A stretch of DNA of 64,000 bases from Thermodesulfobacteriota bacterium. Lineage in GTDB: Bacteria; Desulfobacterota; Desulfobacteria; Desulfobacterales; Desulfosudaceae. The position numbers and the translations under genes are program-made. Each line of letters opens with the position of its first letter. Position 1 is the stretch's first letter. Below, in pieces: positions 27,738-36,575 of the stretch. The stretch spans positions 62,001 through 126,000 of the forward strand of contig JBFMDX010000011.1 of NCBI GenBank assembly GCA_040753795.1. The letters run 5' to 3'. The notes below the pieces were generated by a model that made no database searches, was not told the DNA's origin, and saw only the letters and a list, made by a program, of their open reading frames with translations.

Positions 27738-27754
27738 GGTCACCGTCGGTGACC
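27738..27754. promoter_or_regulatory. 17-bp palindrome, candidate operator 1
   Basis: GGTCACCGTCGGTGACC is a perfect palindrome about a central T. A near-identical copy lies 126 bp downstream, and both precede the oxidoreductase operon. A TetR regulator is encoded at the end of the cluster (33076), so this may be its binding site. Confidence 0.5.
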
Positions 27755-27863
27755 CGATCGTCGGCACCAAGCAGCCCGGAGGGTCGCAACTCCGGCAGTC
27801 AATCATTAATTAGTAAATGGAAAAACAATAAAAACAATTTGATGGCAACGATTCGGTCCTTCA

Positions 27864-27880
27864 GGTCACCGCCGGTGACT
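27864..27880. promoter_or_regulatory. 17-bp palindrome, candidate operator 2
   Basis: GGTCACCGCCGGTGACT matches the first palindrome except for the centre and last base. It lies about 55 nt upstream of the first gene, a position from which a bound repressor would block transcription. Confidence 0.5.
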
Positions 27881-27936
27881 GGCGACTGAATCACCGGCAG
27901 CACCAGATATATAATGATCAATCAAGGAGATCGGCT

Positions 27937-28302
27937 ATGAAAATGTGGTCAAAAGGGTTGGGACGGACCGAGCTTTCCATGAACCCGGAAAGATGCCGCA
28001 TCATGAAGGACCCGGGCAGCGACAATCTCATCGTCTACGGCAATGTCGCCGACCCGGTCGACTGGGAGTTCAAAATCACCATCCTTCCCGAAGACTTCCC
28101 CGGTTTTATCCGGATGATCGTCCGGTACACGGTCATCCGGCACTTCTTCAGGTACCTGGTACAGACCGTACTGGCGTTGCTGGGACTGGGGAAGAAAATG
28201 GGGGCTCCCGAAAAGAACCTGATCGAAAAGGTGGACCAGACCTATGACCAGATCATGAATCCCACCATCCATCAACGGCCCAAGATGACCCGGGTGGCAT
28301 AG
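27937..28302 (+). CDS. uncharacterised protein, first gene of the oxidoreductase operon
   Basis: A 121-residue protein with AAGGAG before its ATG. The N-terminal half is polar with two predicted strands (NLIVYGNVADPVDWEFKITI); a hydrophobic stretch, YLVQTVLALLGLG near 72-84, could be a membrane or lipid-contact helix. No domain is recognised. It is 19 nt upstream of a phytoene-desaturase-like gene and is probably expressed with it. Confidence 0.7.
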   Translation: MKMWSKGLGRTELSMNPERCRIMKDPGSDNLIVYGNVADPVDWEFKITILPEDFPGFIRMIVRYTVIRHFFRYLVQTVLALLGLGKKMGAPEKNLIEKVDQTYDQIMNPTIHQRPKMTRVA

Positions 28303-28321
28303 AAAGAAAGGAGACGGCTTT

Positions 28322-29926
28322 ATGGTCGGCAACAGGAAAGAGTATGATGTGGCGGTAATCGGCGGCGGTCCCAATGGCCTGATCTGCAGCGCCTACCTGA
28401 CCCGGGCCGGGCTGAAGGTAATCCTGCTGGAAGCCCGGCACGAAACCGGCGGCGGGCTGGACACCCTGGAGTTCGCCGGGCACAAGTACAACCTGCACGC
28501 GATTTACCACATGATGGCCGACGTCATGCCGGTCTATCAGGATTTCGGCCTCAAGGAGCGCGGCGTCAAGTACATCTTTCCCGACGCCCAGGTGGCCTAT
28601 ATCAACAAAGGCCGGAAGCCCCTGATCCTGTACCGGGACATCGAGAAAACAGCGGCGCACATCGCCGGCGTCTTTTCGGAAAAGGACGGCCGGGCTTACG
28701 CCGCCTTCATGAACGATGCCCGGGAATTCTTCGACAAGATCCTCCTGCCCTACACCTATGTGCCGCCCAAGGGCCTCCTGGACCAGTACACGGCCCTGCA
28801 GAACGGCCGCGACGACGCCGGCCGGCGCTTCAACGAGATCGCCGAGTTCACGCCGGTGGAAATCCTGGAACGCTACGGCTTCACGGACCCCCTCAAGGCC
28901 ATGCTGCTCAACCTCTTCACCATGTGGGGCCTGTCCAACTACGACGGCATCGGCTTTCTCTTCCCGCTATACGCCTACCGCATGACCAACGCCGCCCTCG
29001 TTTCCGGCGGCTCCCACCGCCTCTCCTCGGCCCTGCACAAGGTCATCATCCAGAACGGCGGCGAGATCATGGACGCGGCGGAAGTCGCCAAGGTGAATCT
29101 TCAGAACGGCCGGGTGACCGGCGTGACCCTGAAAGAGGGGGACGTCATCAAAGCCACGGCCGTGGCCTCGACCGTGGACCCCCACCAGAATTTCCTCAAG
29201 TTCTTCAAGGAAAGCGAGCTGCCCGAGGCCATCGTCAAGAGCGCCAAGTCCTGGCAGTGGGAAAAAGCGGTCTTCTTCGGCACCCATATCTCCCTGAAGG
29301 ACCTGCCGGTATACGCCGGCACGGACCAGTGCCCCGACGCCAGCCGCGCCCTGACCACCTTCATGGGCATCGAGGACACGGCAGCGGTCCTGGGCCATAT
29401 CCAGGAGATCGAGAAGGGCAAGCTGCCGCCAACGCCCTTCGGCCACGCCACCATCTCCTCTCAGTACGACCCCATCATGGCGCCGAAAGGATTTCACACC
29501 GGCCGCTGGGAATCCCTGGTGCCCTTTGACTGCGACTGGGACAACATCGCCGGCGATTACGCCAAGGTCTGCCTGGAGACGTGGAAATCCTACGCCCCAA
29601 ACCTGGCGCCCATCCACGTCCGGCCCTACCCGCCGACCTACATCGAGAAAAAATTCAAGAACATGGTCAAAGGGTCCATCAAACAGGGCTCCTACAACGT
29701 GCTCCAGATGGGCATTTCCCGGCCCAACGACCTCTGCTCCCAGATCTTCACGCCCATCGAAGGCTTTTATGTCTGCGGCGCCAGCACCTATCCCGGCGGC
29801 CTGGTCATCGGCGGGCCCGGGTATATCGGCGCCAATGTGATCGCCGACGATTTTGACGTCAAGAAAGACTGGGAGGAGCCGGCGTCCCTCAAGCTGGCCA
29901 GACAGAACGGGTTCATCCCGGATTAA
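28322..29926 (+). CDS. FAD/NAD(P)-dependent oxidoreductase, phytoene desaturase-like (1)
   Basis: A 534-residue flavoprotein with an N-terminal Rossmann motif VIGGGPNGLICSAYLTRAG and the adjoining VILLEARHETGGGLDT, which bind FAD. Near the C-terminus, FYVCGASTYPGGLVIGGPGY is the second FAD-contact motif of the phytoene desaturase/CrtI and PYROXD2 group. No other carotenoid genes are present, so carotenoid synthesis is unlikely. GGAG precedes the ATG. It shares an operon with two unknown proteins and a paralogous oxidoreductase at 31002. The substrate is unknown; dehydrogenation of a lipid-like compound is plausible. Confidence 0.85.
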   Translation: MVGNRKEYDVAVIGGGPNGLICSAYLTRAGLKVILLEARHETGGGLDTLEFAGHKYNLHAIYHMMADVMPVYQDFGLKERGVKYIFPDAQVAYINKGRKPLILYRDIEKTAAHIAGVFSEKDGRAYAAFMNDAREFFDKILLPYTYVPPKGLLDQYTALQNGRDDAGRRFNEIAEFTPVEILERYGFTDPLKAMLLNLFTMWGLSNYDGIGFLFPLYAYRMTNAALVSGGSHRLSSALHKVIIQNGGEIMDAAEVAKVNLQNGRVTGVTLKEGDVIKATAVASTVDPHQNFLKFFKESELPEAIVKSAKSWQWEKAVFFGTHISLKDLPVYAGTDQCPDASRALTTFMGIEDTAAVLGHIQEIEKGKLPPTPFGHATISSQYDPIMAPKGFHTGRWESLVPFDCDWDNIAGDYAKVCLETWKSYAPNLAPIHVRPYPPTYIEKKFKNMVKGSIKQGSYNVLQMGISRPNDLCSQIFTPIEGFYVCGASTYPGGLVIGGPGYIGANVIADDFDVKKDWEEPASLKLARQNGFIPD

Positions 29927-29964
29927 ATCCAAAAAACGCCAAGGCTGCAACCAAGGAGGCCATC

Positions 29965-30936
29965 ATGAACCAACCCCGTCCCGACATGACGGCGGAACAA
30001 TACACAGAAATACTGGTCGCCGAGTTGATGAAGACCGACGACTTCAAACGGGTCACCCGGTCCTTTGTCCATGAGATGCTGACCAACTGGGCCGGGGAAA
30101 GCGGCCTGAAGAAATGGATGGCGCCGTCCCTCGAGAAGCGGATGCAAAAGTCCCTGCTCGGGCCGGAAGCTCAGCCGGCGGCCGAAGAAACCGCGCCCGC
30201 CACCGAAGCAGCGGACCTGACCGCCCCGCTGATCGCCCTGGTCAACGACCTGCTGGACCGGGTCGAGCAGTTGGCAAAAATTCTGGACGGGCTGGACCCG
30301 GACAAGGCGGAGGCCCTGGCCGAAGTCGTTGTCTCCGGCGTCCGCTTCGAGAAAATGGCGGCCCTGGCGGGCCCGCTTGCGCGGGCGCTGACCCGGATCC
30401 GCGAAAAGCGCCCCACCTTCCTGACCGACCTTCTGCGGGAGCGCCTGACCGCCGGGGTGGAGGGCCTGGACTTCAATACCGCCACGGCCTTCCTGGCCGC
30501 CGCCGGCACGGACCTGGCGGCCGTCAGCCGGATCATCAACCAGGCCCTGTGGCAGTCGCCCGACCGGCTGGCGGAAGCCCTGACGGTCCTTCCGGCGGCC
30601 GTCAACCTGCTGACCCGGGTGGCCGCCGAATATCTGCAAAGATTCAGCAAGCTGAAAATACAGGAAATCACCGACATCTTTCTCCAGTTGCTGGACCGGA
30701 TTGACGGTGAATCCCTGGGGGCGCTGATCAATGCCTGGGCTCAAATCAATCGCAAGGTGATAAGAGGCGCGCGGCAGCTGCTGGATCCGGCCATGGACAT
30801 CCCGTCCTCGGAAAATGTCCTGCTGCGCAAGGTCGAAGAGATCGGCAGCCACGTCGACCCCGACCTGATCTTCAACCTGCGTCTGGGCCTGGAGGACATG
30901 AAGGGACCCCTGCGGGAATGGATGAAGGCCGACTGA
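29965..30936 (+). CDS. uncharacterised alpha-helical protein between two oxidoreductases
   Basis: A 323-residue, almost entirely helical, leucine- and alanine-rich protein without signal peptide or clear transmembrane segments. An Ala/Pro/Glu linker (about 55-72) separates an N-terminal part from a large bundle with repeated L-x-x-L-L-x-R patterns such as LVNDLLDRVEQLAKIL and FLTDLLRERLTAG. The strong AAGGAGG and 38-nt spacing place it in the operon. No family is recognised; the composition suggests a scaffold or membrane-associated partner of the flanking oxidoreductases. Confidence 0.75.
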   Translation: MNQPRPDMTAEQYTEILVAELMKTDDFKRVTRSFVHEMLTNWAGESGLKKWMAPSLEKRMQKSLLGPEAQPAAEETAPATEAADLTAPLIALVNDLLDRVEQLAKILDGLDPDKAEALAEVVVSGVRFEKMAALAGPLARALTRIREKRPTFLTDLLRERLTAGVEGLDFNTATAFLAAAGTDLAAVSRIINQALWQSPDRLAEALTVLPAAVNLLTRVAAEYLQRFSKLKIQEITDIFLQLLDRIDGESLGALINAWAQINRKVIRGARQLLDPAMDIPSSENVLLRKVEEIGSHVDPDLIFNLRLGLEDMKGPLREWMKAD

Positions 30937-31001
30937 GAAAGACTCTTTACCGGTTTATAGTGACAGGATTTTAAATTTATATTTTGGGGAGGAAATCAAT
31001 C

Positions 31002-32711
31002 ATGGCAGACTATGATGTCATCATCATCGGCGGCGGTATCAACGGGCTGACCTGCGCGGGTTACCTGGCCCGGGCCGGCCTGAAAACCCTGGTGCTGGAA
31101 GCCCGGGGGGAATGCGGCGCCCACTGCGACACCACCGAACCCGGCGTTCCCGGATTTTACCACAACCTGCACGCCACCTGGCTGATCTCGGCCATGAGCC
31201 CGGCCATGGGCGACCTGGAATTGTCGAAGTTCGGGCTGGAACACCGCACCACCGACTACGTCTACGCCAAGACCTTCCAGGACGGCAAGAACGTCCTGAT
31301 CGGCATCAACCCCATGGACACCAAGAAGAGCTGGTCCAAACATTCCCAGAAGGACGGGGACATCATCATGAAGCTGGGTATGCTGGCCATGAAAAAATTC
31401 CCCCTGTTCATGGACTCCATCCACAACTTTCTCTACCGGGCCCCCTCCGAAGAGATGAAGAAGAACATCGGTGAGCTGTACGACATGATGTTCCGGGAAC
31501 TGGGCAAGGACCTGACCTTCGACCAGGTCTGGAACATGAACGGCTTTGAAACGACCGCCGCCCTGTTTGAATCCGACCAGGTCAAGACCATGCTGGAATC
31601 CCTGGCCTGGATCGGGGCCCTGCCGCCGATCCACCCGACCGTGGGATCCATCGGCGTCTCGGTGGAAGGGCTCCTGCTCGGCCCGATCTTTCCCGTTCAC
31701 CAGGCCAAGGGCGGCTCCCACTCCCTGACCCACTCCCTGATCAAGGCGGCCACGGCCTACGGCGCCAAGGTCCTGACCTGCTGCCCGGTCAAGAAAATCC
31801 TGGTGGAAAACGGCGCCGCCTGCGGCGTGGTCCTGGCCGACGAAGCCATCTGGTCCAACCAGACCATCACCGCCAAAAAAATCGTCAGCAACCTGACCTG
31901 CGTCCCCACCTTCAAATACCTCGTCGGTGAGGACCACCTGGGCGGCATGGCCGCCACCATCGACCGCTTCGACTACAACGAACAGAACCTGTTCGGGGTA
32001 TACTACGCCTTAAACGGCGCGCCCCAGTTCGAGTCGGCCAATTTCGACGACGGCATTCAGCGCTGCTTCATGGGGTATTTCGGCGGCAAGACCTCGGAAG
32101 AACTCCGGCGGTTCAACCAGGACCTGGTCGACGGCGTCATCCACGAGAAAATCTGCGCCAACTGGTTTGTCCCCACCCTGACCGACCCCACCCAGGCCCC
32201 CGACGGCTGCCACACCTCCTTTGTCTGGCTGGACGCGCCGCCGCGGCCGAAAAAATGGCGAAAGGGCCCCTTGAACGGCATCGAATCCTGGAATGACATC
32301 AAAGACGAGCTGGCCGACGACATCACCGACGTTTACGAGCGGTACGCGCCGGGCTTCAAGAAACTGATCAAGGACCGCATCATCTACACCCCCCTGGATA
32401 TGCAGCACAACAACCCTTCCGCCCTGCTGGGCAACTGGGTCGGCGGCAGCGTCATTCCCGGCCAGTTCTACACCAACCGGCCGGTGCCGGGCGTGCTCAG
32501 GGGGGGCGGGTCCCGGACCTTCGTCAACAACCTCTACCTGTCCAACTCCATTCACCCCTTCGGCGCCACCTGGCTGGCCTCGGGATATATCGCCGCCTGC
32601 GAGGTGGCCGAGGACCTGGGCGCCCGGGAGCAGGGCTGGTGGAAGAGCAAGGCCTGCCGCTGGCTGTTCGACAATATGAGCGATATACCCAAGAACCTGG
32701 GGGTAAAGTAA
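31002..32711 (+). CDS. FAD/NAD(P)-dependent oxidoreductase, phytoene desaturase-like (2)
   Basis: A 569-residue paralogue of the oxidoreductase at 28322. The FAD-binding motif IIIGGGINGLTCAGYLARAG follows directly after the start, with TLVLEARGECGAHCDT. The C-terminal region, NNLYLSNSIHPFGATWLASGY, occupies the place of the second FAD motif but differs from the first paralogue, so the substrates may differ. The ATG at 31002 is chosen because GGGGAGGA lies eight bases upstream. The gene ends three bases before a palindromic repeat element that probably terminates transcription. Confidence 0.85.
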   Translation: MADYDVIIIGGGINGLTCAGYLARAGLKTLVLEARGECGAHCDTTEPGVPGFYHNLHATWLISAMSPAMGDLELSKFGLEHRTTDYVYAKTFQDGKNVLIGINPMDTKKSWSKHSQKDGDIIMKLGMLAMKKFPLFMDSIHNFLYRAPSEEMKKNIGELYDMMFRELGKDLTFDQVWNMNGFETTAALFESDQVKTMLESLAWIGALPPIHPTVGSIGVSVEGLLLGPIFPVHQAKGGSHSLTHSLIKAATAYGAKVLTCCPVKKILVENGAACGVVLADEAIWSNQTITAKKIVSNLTCVPTFKYLVGEDHLGGMAATIDRFDYNEQNLFGVYYALNGAPQFESANFDDGIQRCFMGYFGGKTSEELRRFNQDLVDGVIHEKICANWFVPTLTDPTQAPDGCHTSFVWLDAPPRPKKWRKGPLNGIESWNDIKDELADDITDVYERYAPGFKKLIKDRIIYTPLDMQHNNPSALLGNWVGGSVIPGQFYTNRPVPGVLRGGGSRTFVNNLYLSNSIHPFGATWLASGYIAACEVAEDLGAREQGWWKSKACRWLFDNMSDIPKNLGVK

Positions 32712-32714
32712 GAA

Positions 32715-32913
32715 GGTTACTTTTCTTTGGCGCAAAGAAAAGTAACCAAAAGAAACATTGCCCGGCAGCGCCGGTCACGCTACGGGCGTGACTTCCCTCG
32801 CGCGAACGCTTTTTTCGGCGCGGTCAGTAACTCGTTCGCCTGCGGCGAACTCAGACAGTCTGCCCGCTTTTTCCGAAAAAAGCGCCCGAGCTCGGCGGCG
32901 CTGCAACGGGCCG
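32715..32913 (+). repeat. structured intergenic repeat, copy A
   Basis: It begins four bases after the oxidoreductase stop with a perfect hairpin: 15-bp arms (GGTTACTTTTCTTTG) around GCG at 32730-32732. It continues with AAAGAAAC, GCAGCGCCGGTCACG, an inner stem around GCTTTTTTCGG / CCGAAAAAAGC, and closes with CGGCGGCGCTGC. A second copy lies at 42656-42913. The first hairpin is well placed to act as a terminator. From here to 33075 nothing else is recognisable. Confidence 0.7.
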
Positions 32914-33075
32914 AGATGATCGGTATTTGTCCGGCCGGACCAATGAAGTCAATGAAGGCTTTGTCGTCCAGCCGCATCCCATAATAATCATGCCCATATA
33001 TCCTTTGACGCATTTGCCGCCGGGTTGATTCCGGGACGGGAAATAATATATAAGGAAGGCGGAGGGTTTGCCTGA

Positions 33076-33735
33076 ATGATGACGAAAGCCACGGAACCGA
33101 CCAAAAGTCTGCTGCCGCGCAAGGACAGGATCTACAACGCCGCCCGGGACCTGTTTTTCAAGTACGGGTACCGGGGGACCTCCATGGACATGATCGCCCG
33201 CAAGGCCGGGTACAGTAAAAAGTCGATTTATCTGGATTACCGCAACAAAGACGACCTGTTTCTCAACCTGGTGGCCGAAGGCACCGCCATCCTGCTGGAC
33301 AAGCTTCTTCAGATCCCCCATGAACGGCTGGAGGTCGAAGATGCCATCGTGGCCTTTTTCAAGGTCTACTACGACTTCTCGTCCCAGTATTCGGAATATT
33401 TCAAAATGGCGTTTTCCGAAGCGACGCCGGAAGTTGTCGCCAATTCGCCGCCGGCCCTGCAGCGGAAACTGGCGGACCTGTCCCGGGCCTGCATGGAGGA
33501 AGCCGTCAAGGTCGCCCGGCGGGCCATCGAGGCCGGTATCGTCATCCCCATCGACCCCTGGGAGGCAGCCGGCGTTTTTCTGGGCGCCGCCACCGGTAAC
33601 ATCATGCTGGCCAACGGCGCCGGCCAGACCCTTTTCGCCGCGGACAAACTGGACAACATCAGCGCCAAATCCGTAAAAATTATCCTCAGGGGCATTCGCG
33701 TGCGGCCAGGAGACGGCGCTGATCTCTGCCCATAG
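33076..33735 (+). CDS. TetR/AcrR family transcriptional regulator
   Basis: A 219-residue TetR-type regulator. Its N-terminal helix-turn-helix reads ARDLFFKYGYRGTSMDMIARKAGYSKKSIYLDYRNKD in two parts (about residues 21-58), the canonical TetR pattern. The C-terminal domain (about 75-210) is a helical ligand-binding bundle. GGAGGG precedes the ATG by about ten bases. It sits between the oxidoreductase operon and the acylase gene on the same strand; the palindromes at 27738 and 27864 are candidate operators. The ligand may be the hydrophobic substrate or product of the cluster. Confidence 0.9.
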   Translation: MMTKATEPTKSLLPRKDRIYNAARDLFFKYGYRGTSMDMIARKAGYSKKSIYLDYRNKDDLFLNLVAEGTAILLDKLLQIPHERLEVEDAIVAFFKVYYDFSSQYSEYFKMAFSEATPEVVANSPPALQRKLADLSRACMEEAVKVARRAIEAGIVIPIDPWEAAGVFLGAATGNIMLANGAGQTLFAADKLDNISAKSVKIILRGIRVRPGDGADLCP

Positions 33736-33764
33736 GAACTTTACCATCAATTGAGGAGGCTCCC

Positions 33765-36296
33765 ATGAAACCCTGCCCGCCCAAAAAAACAATCGTCATC
33801 CTGTACCTGGCCATCCTGCTGGCCGGGCTTCTGGCCGGCTGCACCTCCGTCCTGGACGTCCTGTTCGACGACTCCCTGCTCCCGGAGGAGGGGACGCTGA
33901 AGGTGAAAGGGCTTTCGGGAAAAGTCACCGTCAGACGGAACGACCTGGGCATCCCGGTGATCACCGCCGACAATATGGACGACCTGGTCTTTGCCCAGGG
34001 TTTTGTCAGCGCCGGCGACCGGTTGACCCAGATGGCCGGCTTCCGGCTGGCGGCCCAGGGCCGGCTCTCTGAAATGGCCGGAGAGGCCATGTTCGAGACC
34101 GATCTGTTCCTCCGCTCCCTGGACATTAACCGGGCCGCCCGGATCATTTACGACGCCGCCTCCGATGACCTGCGCCACCTTCTCCAGGTTTACAGCGACG
34201 GCGTCAACGCTTACCTGGACCTGTACCATGACCGCCTGCCCAGAGCCCTGACCATGGGCGGGTACCGGCCGGAAAAATGGCAGCCCGTGGACTGTGCCTC
34301 GGTTTTTGTGCTGATCACCCTGGGGCTGGCCCAGAACCTTCACGAGGAAATCGACATTCTCAACATGGCCCGGATCGTCGGGCCGGAAAAAACCGCCTGG
34401 CTGACCCCCATCTACCCGGACGAACCCATCCCCCTGGCGGAGTTTAAAAAACTCGAGTCGGTGGACTTTTCCGCATCAGCGGCCGAACTTCAAAAACTGT
34501 TCGCCGTTTCCGACCGGTTAAAAAAGGCGGGGCTTTCTCCCCTGGCGGCTTCCAACAACTGGGTCGTTTCCGGGCAGCGGACGGAATCGGGGAAATCCCT
34601 TTTGGCCAACGATACTCACCTGCCCCTGTCCATGCCGTCGATCTGGTACATCATGCAGTTGAGCTGCCCGCAGATGCAGGGCGCCGGCGTATGCCTGGCC
34701 GGGACCCCGGGCATCGTCGCCGGCTATAACGGTCATGTGGCCTGGGGTATGACCATGGTCATGGCCGACAACCAGGATATTTTCATCGAAAAACTGAAGA
34801 AGGAGAATGACGGGCTGTACTATCTCTACAAGGATCAATGGCAGAAAACCACTACCCGGACGGAGACCTTCAACATCAACGGCGCCGACCCGGTGACCCG
34901 AACCATTCACGAAACACGGCACGGCGCACTGGTGAACGGTATCCTGACCGACCGCCCCCGGAACGATCTGGTCACCCAGCCGGTCACGGATCTGCCCTTC
35001 GGCATCGCCGTTGCCTGGGCCGCTTTCGAGGCGGACCGGAGCATGGACGCCTTTTTCAGCATGATGAAAGCGACAACCGCCGAGGAAGCCATGGACTACG
35101 CCAGGCAGATCCGGGCGATTCCGTTAAACATGGTCATCGCCGACGAAAACAACATCGCCTGGCAGGTGACCGGCCGCTATCCGGTCAGAAAGGAAGGCCG
35201 CGGTCTCTGCCCCTCGCCGGGCTGGACCGGAACATACGACTGGCAGGGGTATATCGACCCGGCCGATCATCCCAGCGTCTTTAACCCGGGCAGCGGCTTT
35301 GTCGGGACCGCCAATCACCGGATCATACCGGCCGACTCTCCGCAGGTGCTGTCTTCGTCCTGGTATTATCCGGACCGGGCCGCCCGCATCCACCAGATGA
35401 TTGAAGAGGCCGGGAAATACACATTTGATACGGCCAAAAAAATGCACCGGGACGTGCAGTCGCCGTTCACTTCTTTTATCCGGGAAATCCTGCTGATGGA
35501 CCAGACCATCCAGAGCGCCCTCAGCGGCTGGAGCCAGGAGAAACGGGACCGGGCCGGCAAGGCCCAGCAGGTCCTGGAAAAATTCGACGGGGAACTGACC
35601 GTTGATTCCCCGGGCGCGGCCGTGTGCGGCGCCTTTCTGCACTGCCTGGCGAAAAACCTGTTCGCCGACGAACTGGGCGGTACCGACACCGTGGCCTGGC
35701 GGTCGCTGCTGGACACCTTTCTGGTGGATTATTCGGCCCTGCAGGATCACTTCTTCCCGCGCGCCCGCCGGAGCCCCTTCTGGGATAACGTCAACACCCC
35801 GGAAAAAGAGACCCGGGCCGCGATTCTGGCTGAAACCCTTTATGACACCGTCGACCTGCTGGAAACCAACTGCGGCACGGACCCGGCCGAATGGCGCTGG
35901 GGCGACCTGCACACCTACAACTGGAAAACCGAGGGGACCAAAATGGCCGACCACATGAAATGGCTGGACCGGACGGCGTTAAAACTGCTGGCGCCCTATT
36001 TTGACCGCGGCCCCTATCCGGCCCCCGGGGATCACAACACCCTCAACGTGGCCGGCTATCACCCCGGCAATGATTTCGATGTCTGGCTCATCCCGGCCAT
36101 GCGCGTCATCGTCGACTTCGGCCAGGAGGAGCCGCTATACGCCGTCAACAGCTCCGGCCAGTCCGACAATCCGGCCAGCCCCCACTACGACGACGGCATT
36201 GCCGCCTGGCGCCAGGGCGAATACATGCACCTGCCGTTTGACAAATCGGCCGTGGAGAAGGCCTGCCCGAAAAAACTGGAGTTGGTGCCGGAATAA
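33765..36296 (+). CDS. penicillin acylase family lipoprotein (Ntn hydrolase)
   Basis: An 843-residue Ntn-hydrolase precursor of the penicillin/cephalosporin/acyl-homoserine-lactone acylase family. A lipoprotein signal peptide ends LLAGC (about residue 26). The alpha-chain segment carries TVRRNDLGIPVITADN; the autoprocessing site is followed by the nucleophile Ser263 in SNNWVVSGQRTESGK, then LLANDTHLPLSMPSIWY and NGHVAWGMT. Cleavage would yield alpha and beta subunits on the periplasmic face of a membrane. GAGGAGG precedes the ATG. Location after the TetR gene suggests that it handles an acylated compound related to the oxidoreductase operon, which is inference. Confidence 0.9.
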   Translation: MKPCPPKKTIVILYLAILLAGLLAGCTSVLDVLFDDSLLPEEGTLKVKGLSGKVTVRRNDLGIPVITADNMDDLVFAQGFVSAGDRLTQMAGFRLAAQGRLSEMAGEAMFETDLFLRSLDINRAARIIYDAASDDLRHLLQVYSDGVNAYLDLYHDRLPRALTMGGYRPEKWQPVDCASVFVLITLGLAQNLHEEIDILNMARIVGPEKTAWLTPIYPDEPIPLAEFKKLESVDFSASAAELQKLFAVSDRLKKAGLSPLAASNNWVVSGQRTESGKSLLANDTHLPLSMPSIWYIMQLSCPQMQGAGVCLAGTPGIVAGYNGHVAWGMTMVMADNQDIFIEKLKKENDGLYYLYKDQWQKTTTRTETFNINGADPVTRTIHETRHGALVNGILTDRPRNDLVTQPVTDLPFGIAVAWAAFEADRSMDAFFSMMKATTAEEAMDYARQIRAIPLNMVIADENNIAWQVTGRYPVRKEGRGLCPSPGWTGTYDWQGYIDPADHPSVFNPGSGFVGTANHRIIPADSPQVLSSSWYYPDRAARIHQMIEEAGKYTFDTAKKMHRDVQSPFTSFIREILLMDQTIQSALSGWSQEKRDRAGKAQQVLEKFDGELTVDSPGAAVCGAFLHCLAKNLFADELGGTDTVAWRSLLDTFLVDYSALQDHFFPRARRSPFWDNVNTPEKETRAAILAETLYDTVDLLETNCGTDPAEWRWGDLHTYNWKTEGTKMADHMKWLDRTALKLLAPYFDRGPYPAPGDHNTLNVAGYHPGNDFDVWLIPAMRVIVDFGQEEPLYAVNSSGQSDNPASPHYDDGIAAWRQGEYMHLPFDKSAVEKACPKKLELVPE

Positions 36297-36324
36297 GCCA
36301 TCAGCGGCTTTTACGCCTTTGCTC

Positions 36325-36353
36325 TTGACTGGCTGTCCAATATGCCCTATATT
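36325..36353 (+). promoter_or_regulatory. candidate sigma70 promoter of the secreted repeat protein
   Basis: TTGACT (36325-36330), a 17-nt spacer and TATATT (36348-36353) give a near-consensus promoter. It leaves an untranslated leader of about 215 nt before the ATG at 36576. No known riboswitch is recognised in that leader. Confidence 0.55.
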
Positions 36354-36575
36354 ATTTCCTACCATGCGCATATGAGTTTTGACGGCTAACCTTACCGTGC
36401 CCCGTAGTGTAAGTGCCTTCGATAGTGAATCATATTTAACCGCTTTTAAGCCGTTCCGGATAGAACGATTAGCAGATCGACAGAAAAAGCGTATACTGTC
36501 AATTCAAACTGTTATTGTCTTCCGAAAGGCTTTGGCACCCAACCGAGAAACAATAAAAACCGAAGGGATAACGCC

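Noticed and set aside
32727-32984. Short open frames inside the structured repeats (also 42584-42962)
   Set aside because: The two repeat copies give similar short peptides only because the DNA is repeated; no starts with ribosome sites, and the second copy is interrupted.
36354-36575. Possible riboswitch in the 215-nt leader of the secreted repeat protein
   Set aside because: The leader is long but no conserved core of a known riboswitch class could be matched.
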